Shown here one piece after another: positions 32,690 through 43,994 of a DNA stretch of 64,000 nt (its first letter is position 1; every line of letters begins with the position of its first letter). A program made the translations under genes and the position numbers. Origin of the DNA: Multifurca ochricompacta (lineage: Eukaryota; Basidiomycota; Agaricomycetes; Russulales; Russulaceae); NCBI GenBank assembly GCA_022496185.1, contig WTXG01000150.1, forward strand, positions 24,720 to 88,719, written 5' to 3'. A model generated the notes under the pieces. That model saw only the letters and a list, made by a program, of their open reading frames with translations, did no database searches and was not told where the DNA came from.

Positions 32690-34170
32690 TTGGGATCAGA
32701 TCGTGCCAAAAGAGTATCATCGACATCAGAAGGTGTTCAGCAACCAGGAAGCGCAGTGCTTTCCTGAGGCCCAACCTTGGGATCATTGAATTGAGCTAAA
32801 ACCAGATGCACCTTTGACACTAGATTGTAGGATCTATCCGTTAGGACCAGGAGAACAGGACGCATTGAATAAATTCTTGGAGGAGCACCTACAGAAGGGG
32901 TACATTAAAGAGTCAAAATCGCCATACGCATCACCCTTCTTCTTCATCAAAAAGAAGGATGGAAAACTTAGGCCAGTCCAAGATTATCGCAAACTTAATG
33001 AATGGACGATCTGAAATACATACCCCTTACCACTAATTCCGGAACTCATAGATCGCGTCCACAGCAGCACTCTGTTCACAAAGATGGATATTCACTGGGG
33101 ATATAACAATATCCGTATAGTCCCAGAGGACTGATGGAAGGCAGCCTTCAAGATGAATCGCGGACTATACAAACCCAATGTGATGTTCTTTGGTCTCACA
33201 AATTCTCCGGCAACATTCCAGACCATGATGAATGTGGAATTTAGAGAAGAACTTAATGAATGCAATGAAACTGGGAATGCTTGGTTTACTGTGTATATGG
33301 ATGACATCTTAATTCATACTGATCACGATCTCCACAATCATCAATCCAAAGTACATTGCGTCTTAGATAAACTCAATAAATTGGATCTCTACCTCAAACC
33401 GGAAAAATGTGCTTTTGAACAAACACGCATAGAATACCTCGGTCTTATCCTTGAGGCGAATCAGGTGCACATGGATCTGGTCAAAGTAGAAGGCGTTGCC
33501 ACTTGGAAAACACCTACGACTGTGAAAGAGATCCGCTCATTCCTAGGGTTCTGCCAATTCTATCAACAGTTTATCCAGGGATTTAGCAAAATTGCAGCCC
33601 CACTTAACGCGCTCACCAGTGCCAAGAACCCTTGGAAATGGACCAATATGGAACAGGAGGCATTCAATACTCTTAAGCGACGAGTGACCTCACAACCAGT
33701 GCTAATACAACTGGATTTTGAAGAACCTTTCATTGTGGATGCTGACGCCTCAGGCTATGCCCTTGGAGTGACCCTGAGTCAAAAAGATCCTGAAGGATGA
33801 CTACACCCCATCACCTACCTGTCAAAGACGCTAGATGCTACGCAGCGTAACTGGGACATTTACGATCACAAACTATTCACTATCATCATCACATTTAGAT
33901 CATGGCGTCAATACCTTCTCGGCACTAAACATAAAGTCCAAGTCCACACTGATCACAACAATCTTCAGTACTTCAAGGAGCCCCAAAAACTCAATTGCCG
34001 GCAAGCTAGATGGCTGCAAGAGCTTGCCGATTTCAACTTCACATTAGAGCATGTCCCAGGAAAGCTTCATACGGTTGCAGATATGCTTTCACGCCAACCA
34101 GACGCTGATCACGGACTAGGAGATAATGATGAGATCACTGTCCTTCCTGCTGAGCTATTCCTTAAGACAT
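32690..34170 (+). pseudogene. Reverse transcriptase-RNase H of E
   Basis: Motifs: [32 protein letters not shown], the catalytic VYMDDILIHTD (YMDD codons 33294-33305), then GFCQFYQQFIQGFSK and RNase H with IVDADASGYALG and VHTDHNNLQYFKEP. Stops near 33012, 33132 and 33798 (in each case TGA) interrupt an otherwise well-kept sequence. The long open part is 33153-33800. Confidence 0.85.
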
Positions 34171-34179
34171 CTAAGCCTG

Positions 34180-35480
34180 TGAAACTTCCCTTCCCAAGCA
34201 CTCTCCTGGAGCAGCACAAAGTACTTCAGCGACATCATGATCATATTCTGGCAGGACACCCAGGTATAGATAAAACCACATGAGGAGTACAATATGAATA
34301 TGAAGGTGAAGGTTTAAAAGAATTTGTACGGGAATACGTCCGGGGGTGCACAAAGTGTCAAGAGAATAAACCCAAGCTCACCAGGAAAGCACCGACCTTT
34401 CCCTTAGATGTACCGGCTACTGCCAGTCCATTCCAATATATTGCTATGGATCTGATCACGGATCTCCCATTGGCTGGGAAATATGATGCAGTACTCACTA
34501 TCGTAGATCAAGGATGTTCTAAAGCTGCCAAATTTATACCCTGCTCCAAAGATATCACAGGCGAGGGAGTTGTGGCCCTTTATTATTGTCACCTTTTTCC
34601 GTTCTTTGGAATCCCACAACACATCATCTCCGATTGAGATCCGCGGTTCACATTGCATTTCTCGTGTGCACTAGCGAAAGTTCTTCAGATCCAACAAAAC
34701 TTGTCGACTGCATTCCACCCCCAGACAGATGGCTCGAGTGAACGTATGAACCTCTGGCTTGAACAATACTTGTGACTCTGGATAAGCGATGATCAGTATC
34801 GTTGGCCCGAATACTTACCGCTAGCTGAATATGTTCACAATTCCTGGCCACATGATAAAACAAAGCTCTCCCCACACACACTAATTCATGGTATACAGTT
34901 TGACTGGAAGGCCGAGGCAGTGGAAACTGACGTTCTGCAGGTCAATGAGCACCTATGCGACCTAAGCAATGCACAATCTCGAGCGGAGGACGCATTTAGA
35001 AAAACCACAGATCAATCGGACTGGCCATGTCTCGAGATCGGTTCTCAGGTCTGGCTTGAAGGGAAAAATCTCAAGACGCATTTCCCCTCCTCAAAATTGG
35101 CCCCTCGACGATATGGCCCTTTTACTATCCTGGCTTGTATCTCCCCTGTTGCCTATCGCTTAGCCTTGCCACACCATATGAAAATCCATAATGTGTTCCA
35201 TATCAATCTCTTATCCCCTTATCAAGAGACAGATGCTCACAGCCTGAATTACACGCGACCACCCCCCGATCTTGTCAATCAAGAAGAAGAATATGAGATA
35301 GACGCGATCTTAAATCATCGCACTTATGGACGTGCACAGAAGCTTCAATACCTTGTTAGCTGGAAAGGTTATCCAGCCAGTGATAACTCTTGGGTTGACA
35401 AAGAGGATTGTCATGCACCGGACTTAATTGAATCTTATCTTAGTTCACTATCCAGGCGCCAGGGTCAGCGCCACTCTTAG
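34180..35480 (+). pseudogene. Integrase-chromodomain of E
   Basis: HHCC (HHDHILAGHPG ... CTKCQENK), DDE core (MDLITDLPLAG, IISD, DGSSERMN) and a chromodomain near 35300-35440 (YEIDAILNHR, YLVSWKGYPASDNSW). Stops occur near 34281, 34635 and 34772. The last part (34920-35480) is one open frame ending at TAG, followed by a purine tract. Confidence 0.82.
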
Positions 35481-36076
35481 AAGGGGGGTAATTCTGATAA
35501 TTCGGACAAATTTGACGATTAAAGACACAATTTCCTTACTTTCATTCACATCAATCACCCTGATCCAATGTCGACTTCTCGCCGATCCCCCGCCTTCAGT
35601 ATACGTGTGGCGCAAACTCAATCCTTAACCGCTTCCGCTTCCAGAAAATGCTTCTTCGATGCAGATCAAAATTCATATCCCTAATAAGCTCAGCCCTAGA
35701 TGACCTTCGCGATCCTGCAACCTGAACAGAGGTCAACATCGTGCTACCAGACAACTAACGCCTTACGACAGCAGGTGGACTGGATTACCCATGATATTCG
35801 CACTTCTGCGATCTGCGCATCATCTAGACATGATGTATACCATCCTACTATCCTTCCTCCTACTTACCATATGCCTATTCCCGAGACCACCCATGCACCC
35901 AGAACCAATGATCCACTATGCCCCTTATTCAGAATTAAGGGCAGTTCTCCAGGCAGGCAAGGTTGGCAATCCACAAAGCCCACGTTGCCACTGCGACCTC
36001 CAGCTTCCTCCCTTGCATTAATGGCATTACCGGATGACTAAGCTTGGGGCCAAGCTAGACCATACAGAGGGAGTGA
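35481..36076 (+). other. 3' non-coding or eroded region of E
   Basis: 596 bases between the chromodomain stop and the 3' LTR. It starts with a purine-rich AAGGGGGG and ends with another, CAGAGGGAGTGA, just before the LTR. A frame at 35700-36041 is open but resembles nothing I know. The spacing equals that of an extra 3' gene, but no Cys/His motif is visible. Confidence 0.45.
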
Positions 36077-36140
36077 TGTGACGATTCTGATTCGCGTTTG
36101 ATGCCTGTTCCAATCTCTGCCTTCAAGTCATGTGACAGGA
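36077..36140 (+). repeat. Truncated 3' LTR of E
   Basis: 64 bp starting TGTGACGATTCTGATTC, matching 29788-29851. It ends at the LTR of family C. Confidence 0.7.
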
Positions 36141-36720
36141 TGTTACGTCCGGTGTGGGACGTTCCGCACGACTTGTGCGACAGCGTTGGTCAAGGGTTTC
36201 AGATAAGAGGTCAATAGGACCTCTTGGAGTTCAGGGGATGAGTCAAAGTCGAAGGGGCTGTTCCCTAAGACGATGTTGAGCGGAGAGTGCCGAAAGCACT
36301 GAGACAGACGAGTCAGAGATTGCAAAGGGAAGTCCGAAAGACGAACACCGATGTATTCAATAAGTCGAGTCTAAAGTCTACAGCATAGCTAAGACGGACT
36401 TATATACGTAAATGGATGGGCGTCTATAGATAAGGATATCGGAGTCATGTGGGCCCAAAGATGCGAAAGCGGACGGCGTAAAGCCTGGCTTCTGATAGGG
36501 GATTAAGTAAATGTCCGGTCATAAAGATAAGAAGATAAGAAAGGACAATCATAGACAAACAGTAGATATACAAGTCCAAACAACAGTCACGGGGATGGAA
36601 GCAACGCATGTGAGGGGTCCCAGGAGGGAGACGTAATGAGGAAATGAAGGGTCGGTGGACGAGTGGGGTCCCGGTTGGGGAGAGTGAAGAAAATAGGGCT
36701 ACTGGGCCCTGTTCGTAACA
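36141..36720 (-). repeat. Solo LTR of family C
   Basis: 580 bp, reading TGTTACGTCC to GTTCGTAACA on the plus strand, hence minus orientation. It joins element E to element A2. The flanks (CAGGA and CCCTG) are not a duplication, so it is more likely the product of recombination between LTRs at two sites than of one simple insertion. Confidence 0.82.
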
Positions 36721-36721
36721 C

Positions 36722-38662
36722 CCTGTCCTCGCCCTCCCTGACCATACTAAAGCTTTCTGTGTCATCACTGATGCCAGTGACTTTGCTATTGGTGCTATCC
36801 TTGAACAACCTGATGAACTCAATTGCTACCATCCCCTTGCCTTCCTATCCAAGTCCATGCTGGATGCTGAATGCAACTATGACATCCATGACAAAGAACT
36901 TCTTGCCATTGTTCGTGCTCTGGACACCTGGAGACACTACCTTGAGGGTGCAGCCCTTCCCTTTGAGGTGTGGACTGACCACAACAACCTGACTTACTTC
37001 CGCTCCAAGCAAAAGCTCTCCTGCCGCCAAGCACGGTGGGCCCTTGAACTGTCTCGATACAACTTCACCATTGTTCACAAACCTGGCTCTTTCAACAAAT
37101 CTGATGCTCTGTCCCGGCATCCAGACCATAAAGAGGGGATAGAGCATGACAATGATGAGCACATACTCCTGGACTCTAAGTTTTTTCGTATCCAGGCCAT
37201 GAAAACCACAGTCACAACAACTCATGACTCCACTCTACACCACAGAATCAAAAACTGCCAAGAGCATGACAATGAAGTCACCCAAGCCCTGACCACCATC
37301 TTGCACAATGGGCCACGCTCCCTTGCCAAAGGACTGGAAGACTGGAACCTAGAAAATGGCCTAATCCTACATAAAGGCCAAGTCTACATCCCCAAGTCCC
37401 AAGAACTACGAAGAGACATTGTAAAGTTACACCATGATTCCATTGCCACAGGACATCCAGGCAGATGGAAGACCTATGAACTAGTATCACGGGAATTTTG
37501 GTGGCCAGGAATGTCCTCCTTTGTCAAAGAATATGTGGACGGATGCGCCACCTGCCAAGAAACCAAAGTTCGACCTCGACTACCCATCCCTTTGCAACCC
37601 AATCAAGTTCCAACTCAAGTATGGGGAACAATCACCATGGACTTCATCACAGATTTACCCCTGTCTCAGTCATACGACTCCCTATTTGTGGTGGTGGACC
37701 GGTTCAGTAAAGCCACCATCATTGTTCCTCGCACCAAAGATATCACTGCTCCAGAAACCTCCAAACTATTCCTTGAACATGTATGGAGACGCACTGGCCT
37801 CCCAGACCAAGTCATCTCTGATCGAGGCCCCCAGTTTGCATCCAAAGTCATGAAGGAAATGTGGAGCAAGCTAGGAGTACAATCATCCTTGAGCACTGCC
37901 TATCACCCCCAGACTGATGGAGAGACCGAACGGGTCAACCAAGAACTAGAACAATACCTCCGTGTCTTTTGCAACTTCCAACAAGATGACTGGGCAGAAC
38001 TGATCCCCTTTATGGAGTTCGCCCACAATGCCAGAACTCACAGTGCTACTAAAAGATCTCCCTTTGAAATCTGGTATGGCTTCCAACCAGAGTTTATTCC
38101 CCCACTCCATTTTGCCACCCCTATCCTGTCAGTTGAAGAAAGACTCCACACCCTAGAAACTATCCGTAGTGAAGTAGCTGCTGCCCTCCAGGTGGCTGCA
38201 GAACTCATGAAACAGTCGAGACCCGATGGACCCCTCCACGCTTTCAAAACAGGGGAGCTGGTTTGGTTGGAAGGGACAAATATATGCACCACTCACCCCA
38301 AAGCCAAACTCAGCCCCCGACGCCATGGTCCTTTTAAAGTCATACACTCTGGCCCTGTTAACTGCAAGTTTGAACTCCCTAAGTCATGGCGCATCCACCC
38401 AGTCTTTCACAACTCTCTCCTGTCCCATTACAAAGAAACCCCAGTCCATGGACCCAACTTCACTCGACCACCACCAGAACTTGTGAATGGAGAAGAAGAC
38501 CATTACGAGATAGAGACCATCTTACAGTCTGCTCACACCCCTAACAGAAAGGGCATCCGTTACCTTGTCAAATGGAAAGGCTACCCTGCCTCAGAGAACT
38601 CTTGGGTCCCCTTCACTGAAATGAAGAATGCCATGACCCTGCTTCAGGACTTCCATCATTGA
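36722..38662 (+). CDS. Pol 3' part of A2: RNase H, integrase, chromodomain
   Basis: The frame is open from the edge of the flanking LTR, so the N-terminus is truncated; the first ATG is at 36857. RNase H: CVITDASDFAIGAILEQPD, DKELLAIVRALDTW, WTDHNNLTYFRSKQ and SDALSRHPD. Integrase: HHDSIATGHPG and CATCQETK for zinc binding, then MDFITDLPLSQ, ISDRGPQF and DGETERVNQE for the DDE triad. The C-terminal chromodomain is DHYEIETILQ ... YLVKWKGYPASENSWVP near 38500-38620. All catalytic residues that I can locate are present. Without its 5' half it cannot act alone, yet its open frame suggests a young copy or one from a young source. Confidence 0.88.
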   Translation, partial: PVLALPDHTKAFCVITDASDFAIGAILEQPDELNCYHPLAFLSKSMLDAECNYDIHDKELLAIVRALDTWRHYLEGAALPFEVWTDHNNLTYFRSKQKLSCRQARWALELSRYNFTIVHKPGSFNKSDALSRHPDHKEGIEHDNDEHILLDSKFFRIQAMKTTVTTTHDSTLHHRIKNCQEHDNEVTQALTTILHNGPRSLAKGLEDWNLENGLILHKGQVYIPKSQELRRDIVKLHHDSIATGHPGRWKTYELVSREFWWPGMSSFVKEYVDGCATCQETKVRPRLPIPLQPNQVPTQVWGTITMDFITDLPLSQSYDSLFVVVDRFSKATIIVPRTKDITAPETSKLFLEHVWRRTGLPDQVISDRGPQFASKVMKEMWSKLGVQSSLSTAYHPQTDGETERVNQELEQYLRVFCNFQQDDWAELIPFMEFAHNARTHSATKRSPFEIWYGFQPEFIPPLHFATPILSVEERLHTLETIRSEVAAALQVAAELMKQSRPDGPLHAFKTGELVWLEGTNICTTHPKAKLSPRRHGPFKVIHSGPVNCKFELPKSWRIHPVFHNSLLSHYKETPVHGPNFTRPPPELVNGEEDHYEIETILQSAHTPNRKGIRYLVKWKGYPASENSWVPFTEMKNAMTLLQDFHH

Positions 38663-38736
38663 CACCCCACCCTGCCTAGACCCCCACACCTCTGACAAAC
38701 TTGCTGTGGCACAGCAAGGCCCTAAAGAGGGGATAG

Positions 38737-39805
38737 TGTCATGAACTGACACCCTAGAAAACCTCCTGACCCCCCAGAAATCCCCAGATGCTCCCAGAGA
38801 CCTTGTAGAACCCTCAGAGACGAAGATAACCCTAGATTAAGACCAGAGAAGGGCCGGTCCGGACCAGGGCTGGACTCCTGCCAAATTGGAGACCTGTGGG
38901 AAAAGTACTAACAGAACCCCACAATGCCTAAACAGCAGTCCACAAACTGCGGACTGCGGACTGCAGACTGCGGACTGCGGACTGCAGACTGCGGACTGCG
39001 GACTGCAGACTGCGGACTGCGGACTGCAGACTGCGGACTGCGGACTGCAGACTGCGGACTGCGGACTGCAGACTGCGGACTGCGGACTGCAGACTGCGGA
39101 CTGCGGACTGCAGACTGCGGACTGCGGACTGCAGACTGCGGACTGCGGACTGCGGATTTCTAAGCCCAAAAGTGGGGCTATTCTCATTGGTGGATCAGTA
39201 GGAGTTAAAGCGAAGTTAACCTCCCCTAAAGTGGTGCACAGTGTTGAGACGAGCCGGACTCCCGGGTGGACTCGATCTAACGATCGTGATAAGATAACCT
39301 AAAGTGCGTCCACTAACTGATTGAGATACAATTCCACATTGCACGCACAACACCTTCCTTCTCACATCTTGTCACAAGTAAATAGGATTATTTACTGTAA
39401 TGATTGTCATGCTTTATGCAGTATAAAAGGTCGCTATATTGTACGCGTTCACTTCAGTTTTGACCACAACAACTGAAGTGAGTATCAGTATCTTATCTTT
39501 ACTGTAGTTAGCTAACGCTTAGTAATAGCCTATCCGCTATCTACATAGGTAAAGATACTAATTAATATATCAGTTTTGACCACAACAACTGAACCTATCC
39601 ACTATCTACATAGATAGCTAAACTCTTTCACAGCTGCGTTTCATCATTAGGTTGTTGCACACCGTTACGAGAGCACCATTAAGATGACTTCTATCCCTCA
39701 TCTCTGAATTGCAGTATAATTATATATAATTCATTTAACCCACTCGCACAAGCCGCCTTCTCTGAAATACCCTAATCTGAAATACCCTAATTATTGACCG
39801 CATCA
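38737..39805 (+). repeat. 3' LTR of A2
   Basis: It begins TGTCATGAAC after the polypurine tract. A TATA-like GTATAAAAGG lies at 39421-39430. Two copies of TCAGTTTTGACCACAACAACTGAA occur near 39453 and 39571. The right end at ...GACCGCATCA (39805) is a guess from the TG...CA rule, since no second LTR is available to compare. Confidence 0.6.
38948..39157. repeat. Minisatellite, 21-bp unit, 10 copies
   Basis: Ten copies of a 21-bp unit, itself three 7-mers: two of CTGCGGA and one of CTGCAGA. The copies are virtually identical. Because 21 is a multiple of three and the unit lacks stops, several frames on both strands stay open here (for example a repeated CGLRTAD), which should not be taken as genes. 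Confidence 0.93.
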
Positions 39806-39912
39806 GGGGCTCAAGAGCTCTCTGGCAAGTCGGAACGAGCTGGTTCCCTGCTGAACTTCAGGTTGTACCCATGAATTAAAACCCCCCCAAATGTCAACGC
39901 GCTCATTGTACT

Positions 39913-40666
39913 TTAGTTGGGTCTAAATTGATACACCATCAACCGCTGGAACCCTCCACAGAACTCGCTTCCAGCACCAGGTGGAAGCGGACAAAGAGAA
40001 TTACACTCGTCCTCCGACCTAATCTGTGCGCCAGGATTGAGCCCGAAGCTGCATTGGCAGTCCGTCGCGTTCTCCACACCAGAGTACGGGTATCCGATGT
40101 GCGCACAATACTGAACGCACTGGTCGATGAGGTCAAGGTTGGTATCAAAGGTATGGTGCACGACTGGTGAACCAAACGCCGGAGAGGCTGTCGTGTCGAG
40201 GTAACACCCTTGGAGGGCCCACCCACCAGGCGGAAGGGCCGGAGACTTGTAAATCTGCATGATTAATATCAGAATCTGATTGACCCATCAAGGCAAACCG
40301 AAGGTCGAGAAGACGTACCTGAATGCGCCATGATCCTCCACAAGACAAATTTGGATCACCAGTGCACGCCATGTTGCAGTCAGAGACAGGCGCAGAAGCT
40401 GGCGTGCCGACCAACCCGGTCCCACAGTGACATTCGTTGCTATATTCGACCCCTGCGTATGAGAATCCCGCCGCGTCACAGCGCAGAACACACGACCCTG
40501 GGGTGTTGTCCGTGTACTGGGTAGTCACCACATTGGCGAGTACACGGGATGGCACGTCAACCGCACATGCATATTGGGTGGTCCAATTTAGAGGGATCAC
40601 GGGGATGTTGAACGCAGAGGCGCTAAGCGCGAATGAGGTAACGGCGAACAATGCAAGCTGTTTCAT
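39913..40666 (-). CDS. Secreted protein with two WSC domains (paralogue 1)
   Basis: Two exons, 40666-40319 and 40254-39913, with a 64-bp intron (GTACGT...CATGCAG) in phase 0, give 229 residues. The N-terminus MKQLALFAVTSFALSASAFN is a signal peptide. Two WSC domains follow: the first (about residues 34-118) has YAGVEYSNECHCG and CTGDPNLSCGGSWRI; the second (about 132-229) has GCYLDT, YSGVENATDCQCSFG and FCGGFQRLMVYQF. WSC domains are cysteine-rich and often bind cell-wall carbohydrate; a secreted wall-binding role is inferred. The ATG at 40664-40666 is chosen because it begins the signal peptide, as in paralogue 4. Confidence 0.88.
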
Positions 40667-40723
40667 GGAATAGTAGATGGAGTCGAAGGTCAAGTGACTG
40701 ATTGATCCATGTATGTGGATGGA

Positions 40724-40734
40724 CCTTTTATAAA
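40724..40734 (-). promoter_or_regulatory. TATA box of WSC paralogue 1
   Basis: TTTATAAAAGG on the minus strand, about 60 bp before the ATG. The same motif stands at the same distance before paralogue 4 (53418-53428), within a longer conserved upstream stretch. Confidence 0.7.
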
Positions 40735-41401
40735 AGGAGAGTCACTCGGAAGGTACAACGATCTGCACGCAGATAGTGAGGTCAAGCCACTAGGTACACA
40801 TGGAAAGTGAGCATAATAAATTCAAACCTAACAATTACCTATTCAAGGCATAGTCATCAGAGCACGAAAACAGAATGTAGGTCACGGCTATGAAAACGAT
40901 GTCGTAATTTGAGTCAGAACAATAAACTTGTAGCCCAGGGAATTAGCTGGGTTAAATGCAAGGGGTGAAATGAGTTCGCTTCTCCCGTTTTTTCGTGAGA
41001 ACAGTCAGACGGCGCGTCAGAGCTGTCAGGTCCGGGCGCAGATAAAGAGGTCCTAATAGTTTATGGGGATATTAGGTATATTAAATGCGAAGTGTTCCAG
41101 AGCAGAGCAGTGCGGGCTCAGGTCCTAACAGAATTAGAGGTTGGCTGACCCGGAAATGAAGGCTTCAAAGTAGATGACGGAGGAATGTAAGGACTGTGGA
41201 GGTCACGGGATCGATGAGAACCCATCCAACACGCAGATCGGTAGCATGCGGCGGCGTCTTTCAAGATGTCAAAGGCGTCAGGGTCAATATATCTGTCATG
41301 AAATTTGTACAGCTATATGAGCAGTCATTTTCTGAAGACAAGGATATACTTTTGCCCGTGAAGGAGTTGATCAAATTCATGCTGCTGCCCCGCCTGTTCA
41401 C

Positions 41402-42680
41402 TTTTTTTTTTTTGGAATCGATTTTATTCGCGCTTCAAGGCCGTGCCTAAATCGCGCGGCTATTACCGGTACATAATAGCTACTGTTTGTGCAAGTTGGA
41501 AGTGAAGTGAAACCCCTTGGTAGGGGGGAAATGTGGTGGAGAAAAGTGTGTGTGTAACGACAAGGAAAGGAAAGGGATGGGGAAAAAAGGGAGGTAGAGG
41601 CGGGGACGAGGTGTAAAGGTGAACGTACCTATACTACCCGACATCACCAACTCAAGTTCAATCCGGTTCGCGAGGTCGCTCTGATGAGAATGGCCTTGTG
41701 AAGGCCCGCGTGTCCTGGATGAAAGTGAGCAAGTCTTCGACAAAAGGCTTGGAATTGAAGAGGATGTGCCATGGCATGGGGTCTTATTCCAGGGCCCAAT
41801 CAGGAAAAAACTGGAGAGTGTGTCGACTAACAGAGTAGAGGGGGCAGTGGAGAAGAGTGTGGGGGAAGGTGGCAGGGGTGGAATCGTCGCAGGTACAAAG
41901 GCGTGCGAGGGGGGGGGGGTTTGGGTGGAAATGCTCAGTGTACTCGGCAATGAAAGCATGGCCTGTGACTAGGCGCATGGCTGTGGATGTGGTAAGCCGG
42001 GTGTAAGGTTTTTCGTCTATGCCCCGGGGTTTAGTCGCGGCAGACCAGAGGGGGTGGTTATGCCCGGAGGGGGCATCATAATTAGGGTGGATGGAGAGGG
42101 AGTAAGCTTGGTTGTCCCGGCGGTCGGGATGAGTGGTGGTGGGGGTGTTGGCCGCCCGGGATCGAAGCCATTCCTTGTGCCAGTTACTAAAGGCGCGGAG
42201 GCGGGAGAGGGACTTCCACTTGGCTGGGGTCGCTCATCAAGTGCATCCGAGGGAGTGGACACACGGGAGTGGTCAGCCGCTTTCGCAGAAACAAGCGCAG
42301 CACAGTAATCTTTCATAGCTGGGACCCACATAAGAGTGAGGCGGGTTCCTGGGAAGGAAGAAAGGAAAGTAAGCAAAGATCATTGGAAAAGAATGAAGTC
42401 ACTGTTAAATTGCTTGGGGTCCTGAGACTGGAGGCGAAGCAGAGAGGAGGAAGAAGAGGCTGTAAAGTAGATGGAGGGGGGTGGAGGAACGTCAGCAGAG
42501 AAGAAACCCGTGAGCCAGTGCATGGCCTGTGCTATGCCAAACAAGTCAAGGTCCGTCTGCGTCAACCCTGTGCCGCGGCACCATTCCATCGTCCATTCAC
42601 CTCAGGAGTCCATGAGTGTCAAGGCTGAGGCCCCAACCGTACTGCCATCTCGACGGCCTTTCTTGCCAAGGGCCGAGGCA
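41402..42680 (-). pseudogene. LINE 3' fragment: RNase H, C-terminal zinc-like end and poly(A)
   Basis: Read on the minus strand, an RNase H-like domain is visible (DGSTVGASALTLM with the first aspartate, then FGIAQAMHWL, PPPPSIYF and LMWVPA). A C-terminal part follows with LVTGHAFIAEYTEHFHPNPPP, shortened here to the motif TGHAFIAEYTEHF, and CTCDDS ... HTLLHCPLYS, typical of fungal non-LTR elements. The 3' end is GCGCGAATAAAATCGATTCC followed by a run of 12 A. Frameshifts are frequent. The 5' end is truncated, as is common for LINE copies. Confidence 0.68.
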
Positions 42681-43994
42681 GAGTGAATTAATGCCACATC
42701 AGAACGAGGCTGTGCCAGGAGCTGCACAACCAGGTCCTTACGGGCTTGTGGGGGCACTACTCCCAGTACGTTCTCGTATCTATTTAAACCCCCACCTTTT
42801 CTCATAATATCCTTAGTCTTGATCTCCTGTTCCCTATAGAACTCTAGTCCTAAGAATATCAATTATTTTCTTTGCTTTGCCTGGCATGTGTAGCATTCAT
42901 CTCATCACCCGAACTCTGTCAAAGTTAAACACTTGACATCGAACTTAACACGCTGAACGGTCTGCCAACCGTAACAGGGTGCTTTGCTACCCTAATACCA
43001 CTCGGAGGGCTCGACGAGTGCGAATGGCCACAAAAACATAATAATACTGTTCTGTACTGTACTGCACTGCATTCATTCATTCATTCAATCTATCTTACTA
43101 CCGATGAGACGGACCAAGATCACCTTTCGCGCGAAATCAAAAAGGACATCGAAACCATGAAACTTGAAAAACACTTACAAGTAAAGTAAAGTACGTCACT
43201 TACGTCGCATTTCACAAGCATGCCACAGTTAGTGAAAATTCATAAGGGCTGGAGCAAGCATATCGATGTTTGGTGGATGAAGTCGATCCCCCCCCGCTCA
43301 ACTTGACCATCTTACTTTTCACCAACTCACCAACTCTTCCGTGTCTACCGCATATAGTTCCAATGCCCCTCTCACCCTCTCATTCTCAAAGAAGACCGCA
43401 TTGCCAGACCCTAGACGCGGCCATCCAAAATGATGCGCCGACATGCGTGTCGCTTCGCACAGACGTGTAACGCGCCAGCCACGCTCGTCCTTTGATTTCA
43501 ACCCAACATCAACAGCTCGTTTCGCCTCATTTTCGATCTGAATAATCTCCTAGTCTTTGCTCTCCCCCTCTGCTCCGCTCCCTTTTGTACATCATCTACA
43601 CAATGTATATATCGCCATTGCATTCATCATTATGTTATTATAATGTAATCCACCTCAATAAAAATAAAATCGTCTTATTGGACCGTATCGATACACTTTT
43701 TGTTTGACCAACAGCGCTAAGGAAGGAATAGGAACGACGTCTCCATAAAGGTTAGTTCAATCTTCGTTCATCTGTGTCACTCGAAAAATTATCAGTAGAA
43801 TGAACACATCGTCAGGCGATCCATTCCGTACCTCTAAAACGTTCCCATTGGGCCCACGAGAGTCAATTCCCTCCCCATCTATTTCAGCTTCCTCGTCCAT
43901 CTGCTGATATTCTTCAATTAAGTCTCAATGACCATGTATAGCTGATTCCTACATACTGATAAACCTTGTTCATCATCTTGTGTTTGATGATTTC
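42681..43994. other. Intergenic region, no gene recognised
   Basis: About 1.3 kb between the LINE fragment and the Crinkler-like gene. It contains a short CTGTACTGTACTGCACTGC run followed by ATTCATTCATTCATTC (near 43052-43088) and otherwise unremarkable sequence. Open frames here are short and without recognisable motifs. Confidence 0.5.

Larger units (their letters stand above)
29788..36140 (+). mobile_element. Gypsy chromovirus E, decayed
   Basis: A third gypsy family. Its ends share about 64 bp beginning TGTGACGATTCTGATTC (29788 and 36077), taken as LTR starts. Inside are gag, protease, reverse transcriptase-RNase H, integrase and chromodomain, all carrying stops. A hAT-like element (29935-31194) occupies the 5' region, and the 3' LTR is cut after 64 bp by a solo LTR of family C. 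No target duplication could be confirmed. Confidence 0.8.
36721..39805 (+). mobile_element. Gypsy chromovirus A2, 3' half with LTR
   Basis: The 3' part of family A: an open RNase H-integrase-chromodomain frame, a polypurine tract AAAGAGGGGATAG (38724-38736) and an LTR. Everything upstream of RNase H was lost at the junction with the solo LTR of family C. The coding part has no stops, in contrast to A1. Confidence 0.88.

Noticed and set aside
35700..36041. Extra 3' gene in element E like that of family C
   Set aside because: The position and size would fit, but no Cys/His cluster or similarity to the family C gene could be seen.
36136..36725. Simple insertion of the solo C LTR into element A2
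   Set aside because: No five-base duplication is present and the two flanks belong to different elements.
38886..39302. Open frames of 79-138 codons over the minisatellite on both strands
   Set aside because: They exist only because the 21-bp unit has no stop in several frames; the peptides are pure repeats.
41480..41959. 160-codon minus-strand frame as a gene
   Set aside because: It overlaps the LINE C-terminal region in another frame and is proline- and serine-rich low-complexity sequence leading to the LINE tail.
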